Notes: a model not told the origin generated them from the sequence alone. 64,000 bases of DNA from Microbacterium sp. LWS13-1.2 (GCF_040144835.1 NZ_CP151632.1:620001-684000), one strand, 5' to 3'. Positions 10,896 to 20,011 are shown, numbered from the stretch's first letter. Numbers and translations: made by a program.

Positions 10896-13553
10896 GTGAC
10901 GGACTCCGCAAAGCCTACCCTTCTCGTCGTTGACGGCCATTCGCTGGCATATCGGGCGTTCTACGCACTCCCGGTCGACAACTTCTCGACGAGGGACGGG
11001 CAGCACACGAACGGGATCTACGGGTTCCTCGCGATGCTGATCAACCTGATCAAGGCCGAGAAGCCGACGCACCTCGCGGTCGCCTTCGACACGTCGCGCC
11101 AGTCCTTCCGCACCCGCGAGTACACCGAGTACAAGGCCAATCGCTCCGAGACGCCCTCCGAGTTCAAGGGCCAGATCCCGCTGCTGCAGGACTGCCTCGC
11201 GGCGATGAGCATCCGAGTGCTCCAGCAGGAGGACATCGAGGCCGACGACATCCTCGCCACGCTCGCCACGCAGGGCGTCGCCAACGGCTTCCGCGTGCTC
11301 GTGTGCTCGGGCGACCGCGACACCATCCAACTCGTCAACGACGACGTCGTCCTGCTTTACCCGAACGTGCAGGGCGTCTCGCAACTGAAGCGCTACGACC
11401 GCGACGCGGTCATCGAGCGCTACGGCGTGCCGCCCGAGATGTACCCCGACGTGGCGGCGCTCGTCGGCGAGACCAGCGACAACCTGCCGGGCGTGCCGAA
11501 GGTGGGCGAGAAGACCGCCGTGAAGTGGCTGAACCAGTTCGGCTCGCTCGACGCCCTCCTCGACGGCGCGGACGCCATCAAGGGCGTCGTCGGCGGCAAT
11601 CTGCGAGACCACATCGAAGACGTCCGCCGCAACCGCCGTCTCAACCGCCTCATGACCGACGTCGAGCTGCCGCTCGGCCCCGACGACCTCGAAGTCCAGC
11701 CGATGGACGCGCAAGCGGTGCGCGACATCTTCTCGCGGCTCGAGTTCAAGACGCTGATCCCGCGCGTCGCCGAGCTCGCCGGCATCGAGCAGCAGATGGC
11801 CGCGGTCACCTCGGCCGCGGCCGAGCTCGCGCCGATCGCGACCGAGCTCGCGCCGGCAGACTTCGCCGCGTGGCTCGCGAACCGCGACGGCGAGGTCGGC
11901 GTGACCATCGCCGTCGAGGGCGGTCTGCCGGCACGCATCGGCGTGGCGACGGCGGATGCCGCGGCCGAGGCGCCGTGGAGCGCGGAACTCGCCGCCGAGC
12001 TCGAGCCCTGGCTGGGGTCCGACGCGCCGAAGGCGTTCGCCGACGCGAAGCCCCAGGTGAAGGCGCTCCGCCGCGCCGGCCTGCGAGTGGGCGGCCTGGC
12101 CTTCGATGTGATCATCGCCGGCTGGCTGCTGCGGCCGAGCTTCCCCGACAAGACGCTCGCCGATCTGGTCGACCGCTACCTCGACGAGAAGCTGCCCGAG
12201 GCCGACCCCGCACAGCTCGTGCCAGAGACCGAGGGCGCCACCACCGGCCAGTTGTCGTGGTACCTGGTGCGCGTCGTACGCGCGGTGCGGGCCGAACTGC
12301 CCGACAGCGTCGCGGCCGTGCTCACCGACATCGAACTGCCGACCCTGCACACGCTCGCCGACATGGAGCTCGCCGGCGTCGCCGTCTCGCACGAGAGGCT
12401 GTCGGCGTTCTCCGGCGAGCTCGGCGCGCGTGCGGACGCCCTCGCCCTGCAGGCGTACGCCGCCATCGGCCGCGAGGTCAACCTCGGCTCGCCGAAGCAG
12501 CTGCAGGAGGTCCTGTTCGACGAGCTGCAGCTGCCGAAGACGCGCAAGACCAAGACCGGGTACTCGACGGATGCCGCAGTCCTGGCCGACATGCAGGAGA
12601 CCAACCCGCACCCGTTCCTCGATCTGCTGCTCCAGCACCGCGAGGCGACGAAGCTGCGCCAGATCATCGAGTCCCTCGACAGTGCGATCGGCGGTGACCG
12701 CACCACCGGCGCGGACGGACGCATCCACACCACGTACGTGCAGACCGGCAGCCAGACCGGCCGGCTCTCGAGCACCGACCCGAACCTCCAGAACATCCCT
12801 ATCCGCACTGAGGAGAGCCGCCGCATCCGCTCCGCGTTCATGGTGGGCGAGGGGTACGAGACGCTGCTCACCGCCGACTACTCGCAGATCGAGATGCGCA
12901 TCATGGCGCACCTCTCAGAGGATCCCGGCCTGATCGAGGCGTTCAACTCGGGCGAAGACACGCACCGGTTCGTGGGCTCGCGGGTGTTCGGGGTCGCTCC
13001 CGAAGACGTCACCCCGGCGATGCGCACGAAGGTGAAGGCGATGTCGTACGGCCTCGTCTACGGCCTCTCCGCGTTCGGGCTCTCGAAGCAGCTGCGCATC
13101 GAGCAGGCCGAGGCGAAGCAGCTGATGATGGAGTACTTCGCCCGCTTCGGCGCCGTACGGGACTACCTCCGCTCGTCGGTCGAGCAGGCCCGCATCGACG
13201 GCTACACCGAGACGATCTTCGGACGCCGGCGCCCGTTCCCCGATCTCGCCAGCCCCAACCGCGTGCTGCGCGAGAATGCGGAGCGCGCCGCGCTCAACGC
13301 CCCGATCCAGGGCAGCGCGGCCGACATCATGAAGATCGCACTGTTCCACATCCACGACGACTTCGCGGATGAGCAGCTGCGGTCCCGGGTGCTGCTGCAG
13401 ATCCACGACGAGCTCGTGATCGAGGTGGCACCGGGGGAGTGGGATGCCGCCGAGCACATCGTCCGCACGCGCATGGGCGATGCGGCGCAGCTGTCGGTGC
13501 CGCTCGACGTGCAGATCGGCCGCGGCGACGACTGGAACGCCGCCGGCCACTGA
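10896..13553 (+). CDS. polA: DNA polymerase I
   Basis: DNA polymerase I fills gaps and removes RNA primers in replication and repair. The 885-residue protein has an N-terminal 5'-3' exonuclease domain (to about residue 300; LLVVDGHSLAYRAFYALPV and EADDILATLA). A middle 3'-5' exonuclease fold lacks the catalytic acidic residues, so proofreading is not expected. The C-terminal polymerase domain has motif A DYSQIEMR near 664, motif B ending in YGLVYGLSAFG near 715, and motif C QIHDELVIEV near 835. The GTG start at 10896 fits the leaderless -10 spacing. In mycobacteria polA also neighbours pdtaR. Confidence 0.97.
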   Translation: MTDSAKPTLLVVDGHSLAYRAFYALPVDNFSTRDGQHTNGIYGFLAMLINLIKAEKPTHLAVAFDTSRQSFRTREYTEYKANRSETPSEFKGQIPLLQDCLAAMSIRVLQQEDIEADDILATLATQGVANGFRVLVCSGDRDTIQLVNDDVVLLYPNVQGVSQLKRYDRDAVIERYGVPPEMYPDVAALVGETSDNLPGVPKVGEKTAVKWLNQFGSLDALLDGADAIKGVVGGNLRDHIEDVRRNRRLNRLMTDVELPLGPDDLEVQPMDAQAVRDIFSRLEFKTLIPRVAELAGIEQQMAAVTSAAAELAPIATELAPADFAAWLANRDGEVGVTIAVEGGLPARIGVATADAAAEAPWSAELAAELEPWLGSDAPKAFADAKPQVKALRRAGLRVGGLAFDVIIAGWLLRPSFPDKTLADLVDRYLDEKLPEADPAQLVPETEGATTGQLSWYLVRVVRAVRAELPDSVAAVLTDIELPTLHTLADMELAGVAVSHERLSAFSGELGARADALALQAYAAIGREVNLGSPKQLQEVLFDELQLPKTRKTKTGYSTDAAVLADMQETNPHPFLDLLLQHREATKLRQIIESLDSAIGGDRTTGADGRIHTTYVQTGSQTGRLSSTDPNLQNIPIRTEESRRIRSAFMVGEGYETLLTADYSQIEMRIMAHLSEDPGLIEAFNSGEDTHRFVGSRVFGVAPEDVTPAMRTKVKAMSYGLVYGLSAFGLSKQLRIEQAEAKQLMMEYFARFGAVRDYLRSSVEQARIDGYTETIFGRRRPFPDLASPNRVLRENAERAALNAPIQGSAADIMKIALFHIHDDFADEQLRSRVLLQIHDELVIEVAPGEWDAAEHIVRTRMGDAAQLSVPLDVQIGRGDDWNAAGH

Positions 13554-13619
13554 TCGGGCGGCGCGGCGCGATCCGCGATCGGACCGGGATTCTCGTTTGT
13601 CGGCATCGCGTCTCATGCC

Positions 13620-13625
13620 TAGGCT
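13620..13625 (+). promoter_or_regulatory. -10 box for leaderless DUF885 gene
   Basis: TAGGCT ends 7 bp before ATG 13633. Confidence 0.55.
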
Positions 13626-13632
13626 CGGAGCC

Positions 13633-15306
13633 ATGACAGACGAAACCCGCACGCCCACGCAGATCGACAAGATCGCTGATGCGTGGGTCGACACCCTCGC
13701 CGAACTCGAGCCGACGCTCGCGACCTACATCGGCCGGTCCGAGTACAACGACCGATTCGGCGACTACAGCCCGGCCGGTCAGGAGCGCCTCGTGGAAGAG
13801 GGACGCAAGACGCTGGCCGCCCTCGAGGCCTCGGCCGTCGCCGACGACGTCGACGCCGTGACGAAGGACGACCTCTCGCGAGAGATCCAGCTGGAGCTCG
13901 ACCTGCACGATGCGAAGTGGCATCTGCGCGACATCAACGTGATCGCCTCGCACGCGCAGAACATCCGTTCCGCGTTCGATCTCATGCCGACCGCCACCCC
14001 CGACGACTGGTCGGTGATCGCCACGCGTCTCGGCGCGGTCTCCGGTGCGATCGACGGATACATCGCCACCCTCCGCGAGGGGATCGACCAGGGCGTCGTG
14101 CCCGCGCGGCGCCAGGTGGTCGAGGTCGCCACGCAGATCGCCCGCTACACCGCCGACGGCGGATTCTTCGCGACGTTCGCGGCCGAGGCGGCTCCCGAGG
14201 AGGGTCAGCTCCCGGCATCCCTCGCCCGCGAACTGGCCGACAACGCCAACGCCGCGCGGGTCGCCTACGACGAGCTCGCGTCGTTCCTGAGCGGTGAGCT
14301 GGCACCGACGGCGGGGGAGAAGGACGCGGTCGGCCGCGAGCTTTACGCGCTGCACTCGCGCCGGTTCCTCGGAGCGACGATCGACCTCGATGAGACATAC
14401 GAGTGGGGTGTCGAAGAGCTCGCCCGCATGGTCGCCGAGCAGGAGTCGATCGCCGACGAGATCAAGGCCGGCGCCACGGTCGAAGAGGCCGTCGCATTCC
14501 TCGAAGAGGACGCGAGCCGCAAGCTCTACGGCACGGACGCGCTGCAGAAGTGGATGCAGGAGACCAGCGATCGCGCGATCGCCGAGCTCGGCAAGACCCA
14601 CTTCGACATCGCCGAGCCGATCCGCAGCCTCGAGTGCATGATCGCGCCGACGAAGGAAGGCGGGATCTACTACACCGGCCCGACCGACGACTTCTCGCGC
14701 CCCGGCCGCATGTGGTGGTCGGTGCCGGAGGGCGTCGAGGAGTTCGACACGTGGCGCGAGCTCACGACGGTGTACCACGAGGGCGTCCCGGGACACCACC
14801 TGCAGATCGCGCAGGCCGTGTACAACCGCGCGCAGCTGAACACCTACCGCCGCCTCCTCGCCGGGACCTCGGGGCACGCCGAAGGCTGGGCCCTGTACGC
14901 GGAGCGGCTCATGGAGCAGCTGGGCTATCTCTCCGATCCCGCAGACCGGCTCGGCATGCTCGACGGCCAGCGCATGCGCGCGGCCCGCGTCGTGCTCGAC
15001 ATCGGCGTGCACCTCGAGAAGCAGCGCCCCGACGGTCAGGGACCGTGGGACGCCGACTTCGCGCTCGAGTTCATGCTGCGCAACGTCAACATGCCCGATG
15101 AGTTCGTCCGGTTCGAGGTGAACCGCTACCTCGGCTGGCCGGGTCAGGCGCCGTCCTACAAGGTCGGCCAGCGCATCTGGGAGCAGCTGCGCGACGAGGT
15201 CGCCGAGCGCGAGGGCGCCGACTTCTCCATCAAGCAGTTCCACAAGCGCGCGCTGGATCTCGGCGGAGTAGGACTCGACACGCTGCGCATGGCGCTCTCG
15301 CGCTGA
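13633..15306 (+). CDS. DUF885 family metallopeptidase
   Basis: This is a 557-residue soluble protein of the DUF885 family, putative zinc metallopeptidases. The diagnostic motif HEGVPGHHLQ is near residue 382, followed by GHAEGWALYAERLM, which supplies further likely zinc or catalytic residues. No signal peptide is present, so it should act in the cytoplasm, perhaps on peptides. The ATG at 13633 was chosen for the upstream -10 at 7 bp spacing; the longer open frame overlaps polA and has no family similarity. A REP-like repeat follows the stop. Confidence 0.92.
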   Translation: MTDETRTPTQIDKIADAWVDTLAELEPTLATYIGRSEYNDRFGDYSPAGQERLVEEGRKTLAALEASAVADDVDAVTKDDLSREIQLELDLHDAKWHLRDINVIASHAQNIRSAFDLMPTATPDDWSVIATRLGAVSGAIDGYIATLREGIDQGVVPARRQVVEVATQIARYTADGGFFATFAAEAAPEEGQLPASLARELADNANAARVAYDELASFLSGELAPTAGEKDAVGRELYALHSRRFLGATIDLDETYEWGVEELARMVAEQESIADEIKAGATVEEAVAFLEEDASRKLYGTDALQKWMQETSDRAIAELGKTHFDIAEPIRSLECMIAPTKEGGIYYTGPTDDFSRPGRMWWSVPEGVEEFDTWRELTTVYHEGVPGHHLQIAQAVYNRAQLNTYRRLLAGTSGHAEGWALYAERLMEQLGYLSDPADRLGMLDGQRMRAARVVLDIGVHLEKQRPDGQGPWDADFALEFMLRNVNMPDEFVRFEVNRYLGWPGQAPSYKVGQRIWEQLRDEVAEREGADFSIKQFHKRALDLGGVGLDTLRMALSR

Positions 15307-15315
15307 GTCCGCGTC

Positions 15316-15436
15316 CCGGTCGTTGAGCGAGCTTGCGAGTCGAAACGCAGAGACGATTCGCCCCAGACCCGGCGCAGCCCGTCGGCCTGATGCGTTTCGT
15401 CTCGGTCGCTGTGGCGCTCCCTCGCTCAACGACCGG
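15316..15436. repeat. REP-like inverted repeat, copy 1
   Basis: This is a 121-bp element with perfect 16-bp outer arms (15316-15331 and 15421-15436, containing CGGTCGTTGAGCGAG). Inner matches are CGAAACGCA (15341-15349) and TGCGTTTCG (15391-15399). It sits between convergent genes. A related element with the same words is at 49188-49282. It resembles intergenic REP/BIME-type elements; whether it is mobile or only a terminator is unknown. Confidence 0.7.
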
Positions 15437-16058
15437 AACCGGCGGCGCCCAGCAGTCGCAGCACCTCACGGTCGCTCGTCTGACCGAAGTGGTCGTAGTA
15501 TTCGCCCACGGCCCAGAAGTCGGATTCGCGGTGGGGGCACACGAAATCGTCGACGGCGTCCGCCGGTGCGATGAAACGCTCGGGCGCGACGGGGACGGCG
15601 AGCACGACCCGGTCCGGATGGCGAGCCCGCACCGCCCGGCAGGCGGCGACGGCGCTCGCGCCCGTCGCCACGCCGTCGTCCACCACGAGGGCGGTCCGCC
15701 CCGTCAGGTCCACGACGCGAGACCCATAGACATCCGTCCGCCGCGCCAGCTCGTCGCGCTCTGCCGCCTCGACCCGCTCCAGATCCGTCTGTGACATGCC
15801 GGCCCAGCGCAGGGCGTCGGGCGTGACGATCCGTACACCTTCGGCGATCGCTCCGACGGCGAACTCCTCGTGCCCGGCCGCTCCGAGCTTGCGCACGACG
15901 ACGGCATCCAGCTCCAGTCCCAGCGCTTCGGCGACCGCCGCGGCGACGACGACGCCCCCGCGAGGGATGCCCAGGACCACAGCATCCGTTCCTCGCCACT
16001 CCACGAGCGCAATGGCGAGCTCTCGTCCGGCGGCGCGGCGATCCGCGAAGAGGGCCAT
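15426..16058 (-). CDS. Phosphoribosyltransferase family protein
   Basis: This is a 210-residue type I phosphoribosyltransferase-fold protein. The PRPP-binding loop VVDDGVATGAS is near residue 120 and the N-terminal GIPRGGVVVAAAVA loop is typical of the group often called predicted phosphoribosyltransferases (COG1926-like). These are usually orphan enzymes or regulators without a known base substrate. The ATG at 16058 is supported by a TAGCGT hexamer 7 bp upstream. The gene's 3' end overlaps the REP-like repeat, whose right arm encodes its last residues. Confidence 0.88.
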   Translation of the reverse strand: MALFADRRAAGRELAIALVEWRGTDAVVLGIPRGGVVVAAAVAEALGLELDAVVVRKLGAAGHEEFAVGAIAEGVRIVTPDALRWAGMSQTDLERVEAAERDELARRTDVYGSRVVDLTGRTALVVDDGVATGASAVAACRAVRARHPDRVVLAVPVAPERFIAPADAVDDFVCPHRESDFWAVGEYYDHFGQTSDREVLRLLGAAGSGR

Positions 16059-16065
16059 GCCCACC

Positions 16066-16071
16066 ACGCTA
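16066..16071 (-). promoter_or_regulatory. -10 box for leaderless phosphoribosyltransferase gene
   Basis: TAGCGT on the minus strand ends 7 bp before ATG 16058. Confidence 0.5.
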
Positions 16072-16149
16072 CGCTCGCCGCGGCCGTGCGTGTCGGGGAA
16101 TGCCGTAGCCGCGTCGCAGGTTCATGCAAGCGAATAGAAGGAGAGGGCC

Positions 16150-17193
16150 ATGACTTCCATCGACCCCGCGAGCCTCGAGCTCGGACTCGACACCTTCGGC
16201 GACGTCACGCGCGACGTCTCCGGCGAGATGATCAGCGGCGCGCAGACGATCCGCAACGTCGTCGAGCAGGCCGTCCTGGCCGATCGCGTCGGCCTGTCTT
16301 TCTTCGGGGTGGGGGAGCACCACCGCCGCGAGTTCGCCGTCTCCAGCCCCGAGATCGTGCTGGCCGCCGCAGCCGCGCGCACCGAGCGGATCCATCTCGG
16401 CACAGCCGTCACCGTGCTCTCGAGCGACGACCCGGTGCGCGTGTTCGAACGGTTCTCGACGCTCGATGCGGTGTCGAACGGCCGAGCCGAGGTCATCCTC
16501 GGGCGGGGATCGTTCATCGAGTCGTTCCCGCTGTTCGGCTACGACCTGCGCGACTACGAGGCGCTCTTCGACGAGAAGCTCGACCTCTTCTCGCAGCTGC
16601 TGACCGAGAAGCCCGTCACGTGGAGCGGCACTTTGCGCGCTTCGCTGGACGCCGCGGATGTGTTCCCCAAGACGGAGAGCGGACTGCGCGCGTGGGTCGG
16701 TGTCGGTGGCACGCCCGAGTCGGCCGTCCGCGCCGCCCGGTACGGATACGGACTCATGCTCGCCATCATCGGCGGTCCCGCCGCTCGCTTCCGGCCGTTC
16801 GCCGACCTCTATCGCCGGTCGCTCGACACCTTCGACCAGCCGCAGCTTCCGGTCGGGGTGCACTCACCGGGCCACATCGCCGAGACCGACCAGCAGGCGT
16901 GGGACGAGGCATACGAGGGTTTCGAGGCGATGAACAATTCGATCGGCCGCGAGCGCGGCTGGCCGACCTATAACCGCCTTCGCTTCCAGCACGACGTCGG
17001 CCCCGAGGGCGCGCTGTACGTCGGCTCACCGGAGACGGTCGCCCGCAAGATCGCCGACACCGTGCAGACGCTGGGCGCGTCGCGCTTCGACATGAAGTTC
17101 TCGACGGGAACGCTGTCGCACGAGAAGATGCTTCGCTCGATCGAGCTGTTCGGCACCGAGGTCGCACCGCGCGTCCGCGACATGCTGTCGTAG
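16150..17193 (+). CDS. LLM class flavin-dependent oxidoreductase
   Basis: This is a 347-residue luciferase-like monooxygenase-family protein, predicted to use reduced flavin (FMN or F420) to oxidise an unidentified substrate. Family features are the N-terminal LADRVGLSFFGVGEHHRREF segment, the LGTAVTVLSSDDPVRVFE region and the C-terminal VGSPETVARKIAD. A strong GAAGGAGAG ribosome site precedes the ATG, in contrast with the leaderless neighbours. It appears monocistronic. Confidence 0.92.
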   Translation: MTSIDPASLELGLDTFGDVTRDVSGEMISGAQTIRNVVEQAVLADRVGLSFFGVGEHHRREFAVSSPEIVLAAAAARTERIHLGTAVTVLSSDDPVRVFERFSTLDAVSNGRAEVILGRGSFIESFPLFGYDLRDYEALFDEKLDLFSQLLTEKPVTWSGTLRASLDAADVFPKTESGLRAWVGVGGTPESAVRAARYGYGLMLAIIGGPAARFRPFADLYRRSLDTFDQPQLPVGVHSPGHIAETDQQAWDEAYEGFEAMNNSIGRERGWPTYNRLRFQHDVGPEGALYVGSPETVARKIADTVQTLGASRFDMKFSTGTLSHEKMLRSIELFGTEVAPRVRDMLS

Positions 17194-17206
17194 CGCCCAC
17201 TCGGGC

Positions 17207-17244
17207 TCCGGCATCCGTAGCATGACGCTATGACGGATGCCGGA
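17207..17244. promoter_or_regulatory. Inverted repeat straddling promoter and start of an MFS gene
   Basis: Perfect 12-bp arms (TCCGGCATCCGT at 17207-17218 and ACGGATGCCGGA at 17233-17244) enclose the -10 box and the ATG at 17230. It could be an operator or an RNA structure. Confidence 0.45.
17218..17223 (+). promoter_or_regulatory. -10 box for leaderless MFS transporter gene
   Basis: TAGCAT ends 6 bp before ATG 17230. Confidence 0.5.
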
Positions 17245-18579
17245 ACCCGCACGTCGACGCTCTCGGAGCGGCTCGACCGACTGCCGTTCACCCGCGTGCA
17301 CCTGCGCGTGCTCACCGGTTCGGGGATCGGCTGGGCGCTGGACGCGATGGACGTCGGCCTCATCTCGTTCGTGATCGCCGCACTCGCCGCGCAGTGGAAC
17401 CTGGTTCCGAGCGAGACGGCGTGGATCGCGTCGATCGGCTTCGTCGGCATGGCCATCGGGGCGAGTGTCGGCGGTCTCCTCGCAGACCGCTTCGGGCGAC
17501 GACAGGTGTTCGCGCTGACGCTTCTCGTCTACGGCGTCGCGACGGGCGCGAGTGCGCTGGTCGGCGGTCTCGCGGCGCTCCTGGTGCTTCGCTTCCTCGT
17601 CGGGCTGGGCCTCGGCGCCGAGCTGCCGGTCGCGAGCACCTACGTCAGCGAGTTCGCCCCCGCCCGAATGCGCGGCCGGCTCATCGTGATCCTCGAGGCG
17701 TTCTGGGCGGTCGGCTGGACGCTCGCGGCACTCATCGGCTACTTCGTGATCCCGGCGTCCGAGAACGGGTGGCGCTGGGCGTTCGCGCTCGGGGCGATCC
17801 CGGCGGTGTACGCGCTCATCGTGCGCTGGGGGCTGCCCGAATCGGCGCGCTGGCTGGAGCGTCGTGGCCGCTTCGCCGAGGCCGAGTCCGTGGTCCGGAC
17901 GTTCGAGGTGGCGGCGGGCTCCTCCGCGGCGGCAGCGCCGGCACGCGCCGATGTGCCCCCCGCGGCGGCGACCTCCCTTCGACAGCGCCTGGGCGCGCTG
18001 TGGGCCCGCGAGTTCCGCGTGCGCACCGCGTGCCTGTGGCTCGTCTGGTTCTGCGTCAACTTCTCGTACTACGGCGCCTTCATCTGGATCCCCTCGATCC
18101 TGGTGGCGCAGGGGTACGACCTCGTGCGCTCGTTCGGCTTCACCCTGGTGATCACGCTCGCTCAGCTGCCGGGGTACGCGGTGGCCGCCTGGCTGATCGA
18201 GGTGTGGGGGCGGCGGCTCACGCTCTCGGTGTTCCTCGTCGGCTCGGCGGTGTCGGCCGTCTTCTTCGGCACCGCCGCGGGGCCGGGGGCGATCATCGCG
18301 GCGGGTATGGCGCTGTCGTTCTTCAATCTCGGCGCCTGGGGCGCGCTGTACGCCGTGACACCGGAGATGTACCCCACCTCGCTGCGGGCGACCGGCACGG
18401 GATTTGCTGCGGGTGTCGGACGCATCGCGTCCATCGTCGCGCCGCTCGTCGTGCCGCCGCTGCTGCTCGCCGGCGGTGCCCCCGTGCTCTTCGTCGTGTT
18501 CGCCGTCTTCTTCGCCATCGCGGCCGCAGCCGCGTGGGGACTCGTCGATCGTCGCGGCGTCGCGCTCGACGACCGGTGA
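17230..18579 (+). CDS. MFS transporter (sugar/aromatic-acid porter type)
   Basis: This is a 449-residue major facilitator transporter with about 12 membrane segments. The region GWALDAMDVGLISFVIAAL in TM1 and the loop 2-3 motif GGLLADRFGRRQVF are typical of the sugar porter and NiaP/aromatic-acid:H+ symporter branches. The central loop carries PESARWLERRGRFAEAE. The substrate is not predictable from sequence alone; no catabolic operon is attached. An inverted repeat spans its promoter and start codon. Confidence 0.92.
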   Translation: MTDAGTRTSTLSERLDRLPFTRVHLRVLTGSGIGWALDAMDVGLISFVIAALAAQWNLVPSETAWIASIGFVGMAIGASVGGLLADRFGRRQVFALTLLVYGVATGASALVGGLAALLVLRFLVGLGLGAELPVASTYVSEFAPARMRGRLIVILEAFWAVGWTLAALIGYFVIPASENGWRWAFALGAIPAVYALIVRWGLPESARWLERRGRFAEAESVVRTFEVAAGSSAAAAPARADVPPAAATSLRQRLGALWAREFRVRTACLWLVWFCVNFSYYGAFIWIPSILVAQGYDLVRSFGFTLVITLAQLPGYAVAAWLIEVWGRRLTLSVFLVGSAVSAVFFGTAAGPGAIIAAGMALSFFNLGAWGALYAVTPEMYPTSLRATGTGFAAGVGRIASIVAPLVVPPLLLAGGAPVLFVVFAVFFAIAAAAAWGLVDRRGVALDDR

Positions 18580-18608
18580 CCGTGGCCGGACGCTCGCTCG
18601 GCCGGCCG

Positions 18609-18614
18609 TAGGCT
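18609..18614 (+). promoter_or_regulatory. -10 box for leaderless SGNH hydrolase gene
   Basis: TAGGCT ends 7 bp before GTG 18622. Confidence 0.55.
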
Positions 18615-18621
18615 GGAGCCC

Positions 18622-19386
18622 GTGGCATCCGTTCGATACGTCGCAATCGGCGACTCCTTCACCGAAGGTGTGGGCGACGAGCTCCCCGACGGGCACGTGC
18701 GCGGCTGGGCCGACCTTGTGGCACAGGGCTGGGCCGACGCCGCAGGCGAGCCGATCGAATACGCCAACCTGGCGATCCGGGGCAAGCTCGTGTGGCCGAT
18801 CGTCGAGCAGCAGCTGGAACCGGCGCTCGCCCTGAAGCCGACCCACCTGTCGTTCAACGGCGGTGGCAACGACATGCTGCGGCCACGGACGAGCATCGCG
18901 CACGTCCTCGCCGCGTTCGAGACGGTGGTCCGCCGGTGCGATGAGGAGGGCGTGCACCTCATCGTCCTGTCGGGCGCGAATCCCACGGGGCAACTGCCGC
19001 TGCGGCGGGTCATCCAGCGGCGCGGCGACCTGCTGTCTCACGCCGTCGAGAAGCGCCTCGCATCGCGCACCGACGTCGTTCAGGCGTACAACTGGTTCGA
19101 CGAGGAGCTCGCGACTCCGCCGTACTGGTCGGAGGATCGCCTGCACATGAACGCGCGTGGCCATCATCGCGTCGCCGCCCGCGTCCTGGACGCGCTGGGC
19201 GTGGAGCCCGTCCCGCGGGAATGGTGGTCGCTGCCACCGTTGCCACCCCGGGGCACCCGTGGCGCGGCGTACTATCGCGAGCACGTCGGCCCCTGGGTGC
19301 GCCGTCGCCTGACCGGCACGTCGTCGGGCGATGGCCGCGAGGCGAAGTTCGGGCAGTGGACCGAGTTCGCACCCCGCGCGCACTGA
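18622..19386 (+). CDS. SGNH/GDSL family hydrolase
   Basis: This is a 254-residue SGNH-fold esterase or lipase. Block I is AIGDSFTEGVGD (catalytic Ser), block III NGGGND (oxyanion Asn) and block V EDRLHMNARGHH (catalytic Asp and His). No signal peptide is visible, so it is probably cytoplasmic and acts on an acylated small molecule. A paralogue with the same block I sequence is at 57651-58541. The two may differ in substrate; neither has an operon partner that reveals one. Confidence 0.92.
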   Translation: MASVRYVAIGDSFTEGVGDELPDGHVRGWADLVAQGWADAAGEPIEYANLAIRGKLVWPIVEQQLEPALALKPTHLSFNGGGNDMLRPRTSIAHVLAAFETVVRRCDEEGVHLIVLSGANPTGQLPLRRVIQRRGDLLSHAVEKRLASRTDVVQAYNWFDEELATPPYWSEDRLHMNARGHHRVAARVLDALGVEPVPREWWSLPPLPPRGTRGAAYYREHVGPWVRRRLTGTSSGDGREAKFGQWTEFAPRAH

Positions 19387-19435
19387 CCGACAACGCGACT
19401 CACCAGTGCGGCGGGCTCTGCGCAGCGCCCCTTGC

Positions 19436-20005
19436 TCAGGCCGCCTTGCCGGTCACCGCGTAGGTCAGCTCGGCGAAGGCACCGGCCTGGCGCACCGACG
19501 TCAATTCGAGGCGGTCCGGGCGCAGGTTGCGGGGAAACAGCGGCTTGCCCGAAGACAGGGTCGCCGGCGCGACGGAGACCCGGATCTCGTCGAGCAGGCC
19601 CGCGTCGGCGAACTGGCCGGCGAGATCGCCGCCGCCCACGACCCAGACATCAAGCTCACCCGCCGCCTCGCGGATCGCCGGCCAGACGTCGCGGACCTCT
19701 CCGGAGGCGAAACGGATGTCGACGCCCGGCACCACCGGCTGCTCCTTGCGGGAGAACACCCATGTCGGCCGGCTGCCGTAGTACGACGGCCATTTCTCGG
19801 GGTGTGCCACGAGGTCCTCGTGCTCCAGCACCCAGCGGTAGGTCGACGAGCCCTGCACGAGCACACCGATGCCCGAGAGGAAGCGCTGGAAGCCGTCATC
19901 ACCGCCTTCGCCGCCCGGTGCGGCGAAGAGCCACTCGAGCGAGTCCTGATCGTCGGCGAGGAAGCCGTTGAGCGTAGTGGCGGTGTAGAAGATCACTCGG
20001 GGCAT
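19436..20005 (-). CDS. RibD/DHFR-fold reductase family protein
   Basis: This is a 189-residue protein of the dihydrofolate-reductase-like RibD C-terminal family, predicted to bind NADPH and reduce a pterin- or pyrimidine-like substrate. The start MPRVIFYTATTLNGFLAD and the DVWVVGGGDLAGQF loop are characteristic. It is divergent from an ArsR-SRPBCC pair, a combination seen repeatedly in actinobacteria. A TACGGT hexamer lies 6 bp upstream of its ATG. Confidence 0.92.
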   Translation of the reverse strand: MPRVIFYTATTLNGFLADDQDSLEWLFAAPGGEGGDDGFQRFLSGIGVLVQGSSTYRWVLEHEDLVAHPEKWPSYYGSRPTWVFSRKEQPVVPGVDIRFASGEVRDVWPAIREAAGELDVWVVGGGDLAGQFADAGLLDEIRVSVAPATLSSGKPLFPRNLRPDRLELTSVRQAGAFAELTYAVTGKAA

Positions 20006-20011
20006 GCCGTC

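Noticed and set aside
10455..12911. 818-residue minus-strand open frame opposite polA
   Set aside because: Antisense shadow of polA with repetitive charged residues and no motif.
13327..15429. 700-residue minus-strand open frame opposite the DUF885 gene
   Set aside because: Its protein is low-complexity Arg/Ala/Gly sequence and lies antisense to a well-supported gene; it is a by-product of GC-rich codon usage.
15316..15436. Insertion sequence
   Set aside because: Inverted repeats are present, but there is no transposase gene and the element is only 121 bp.
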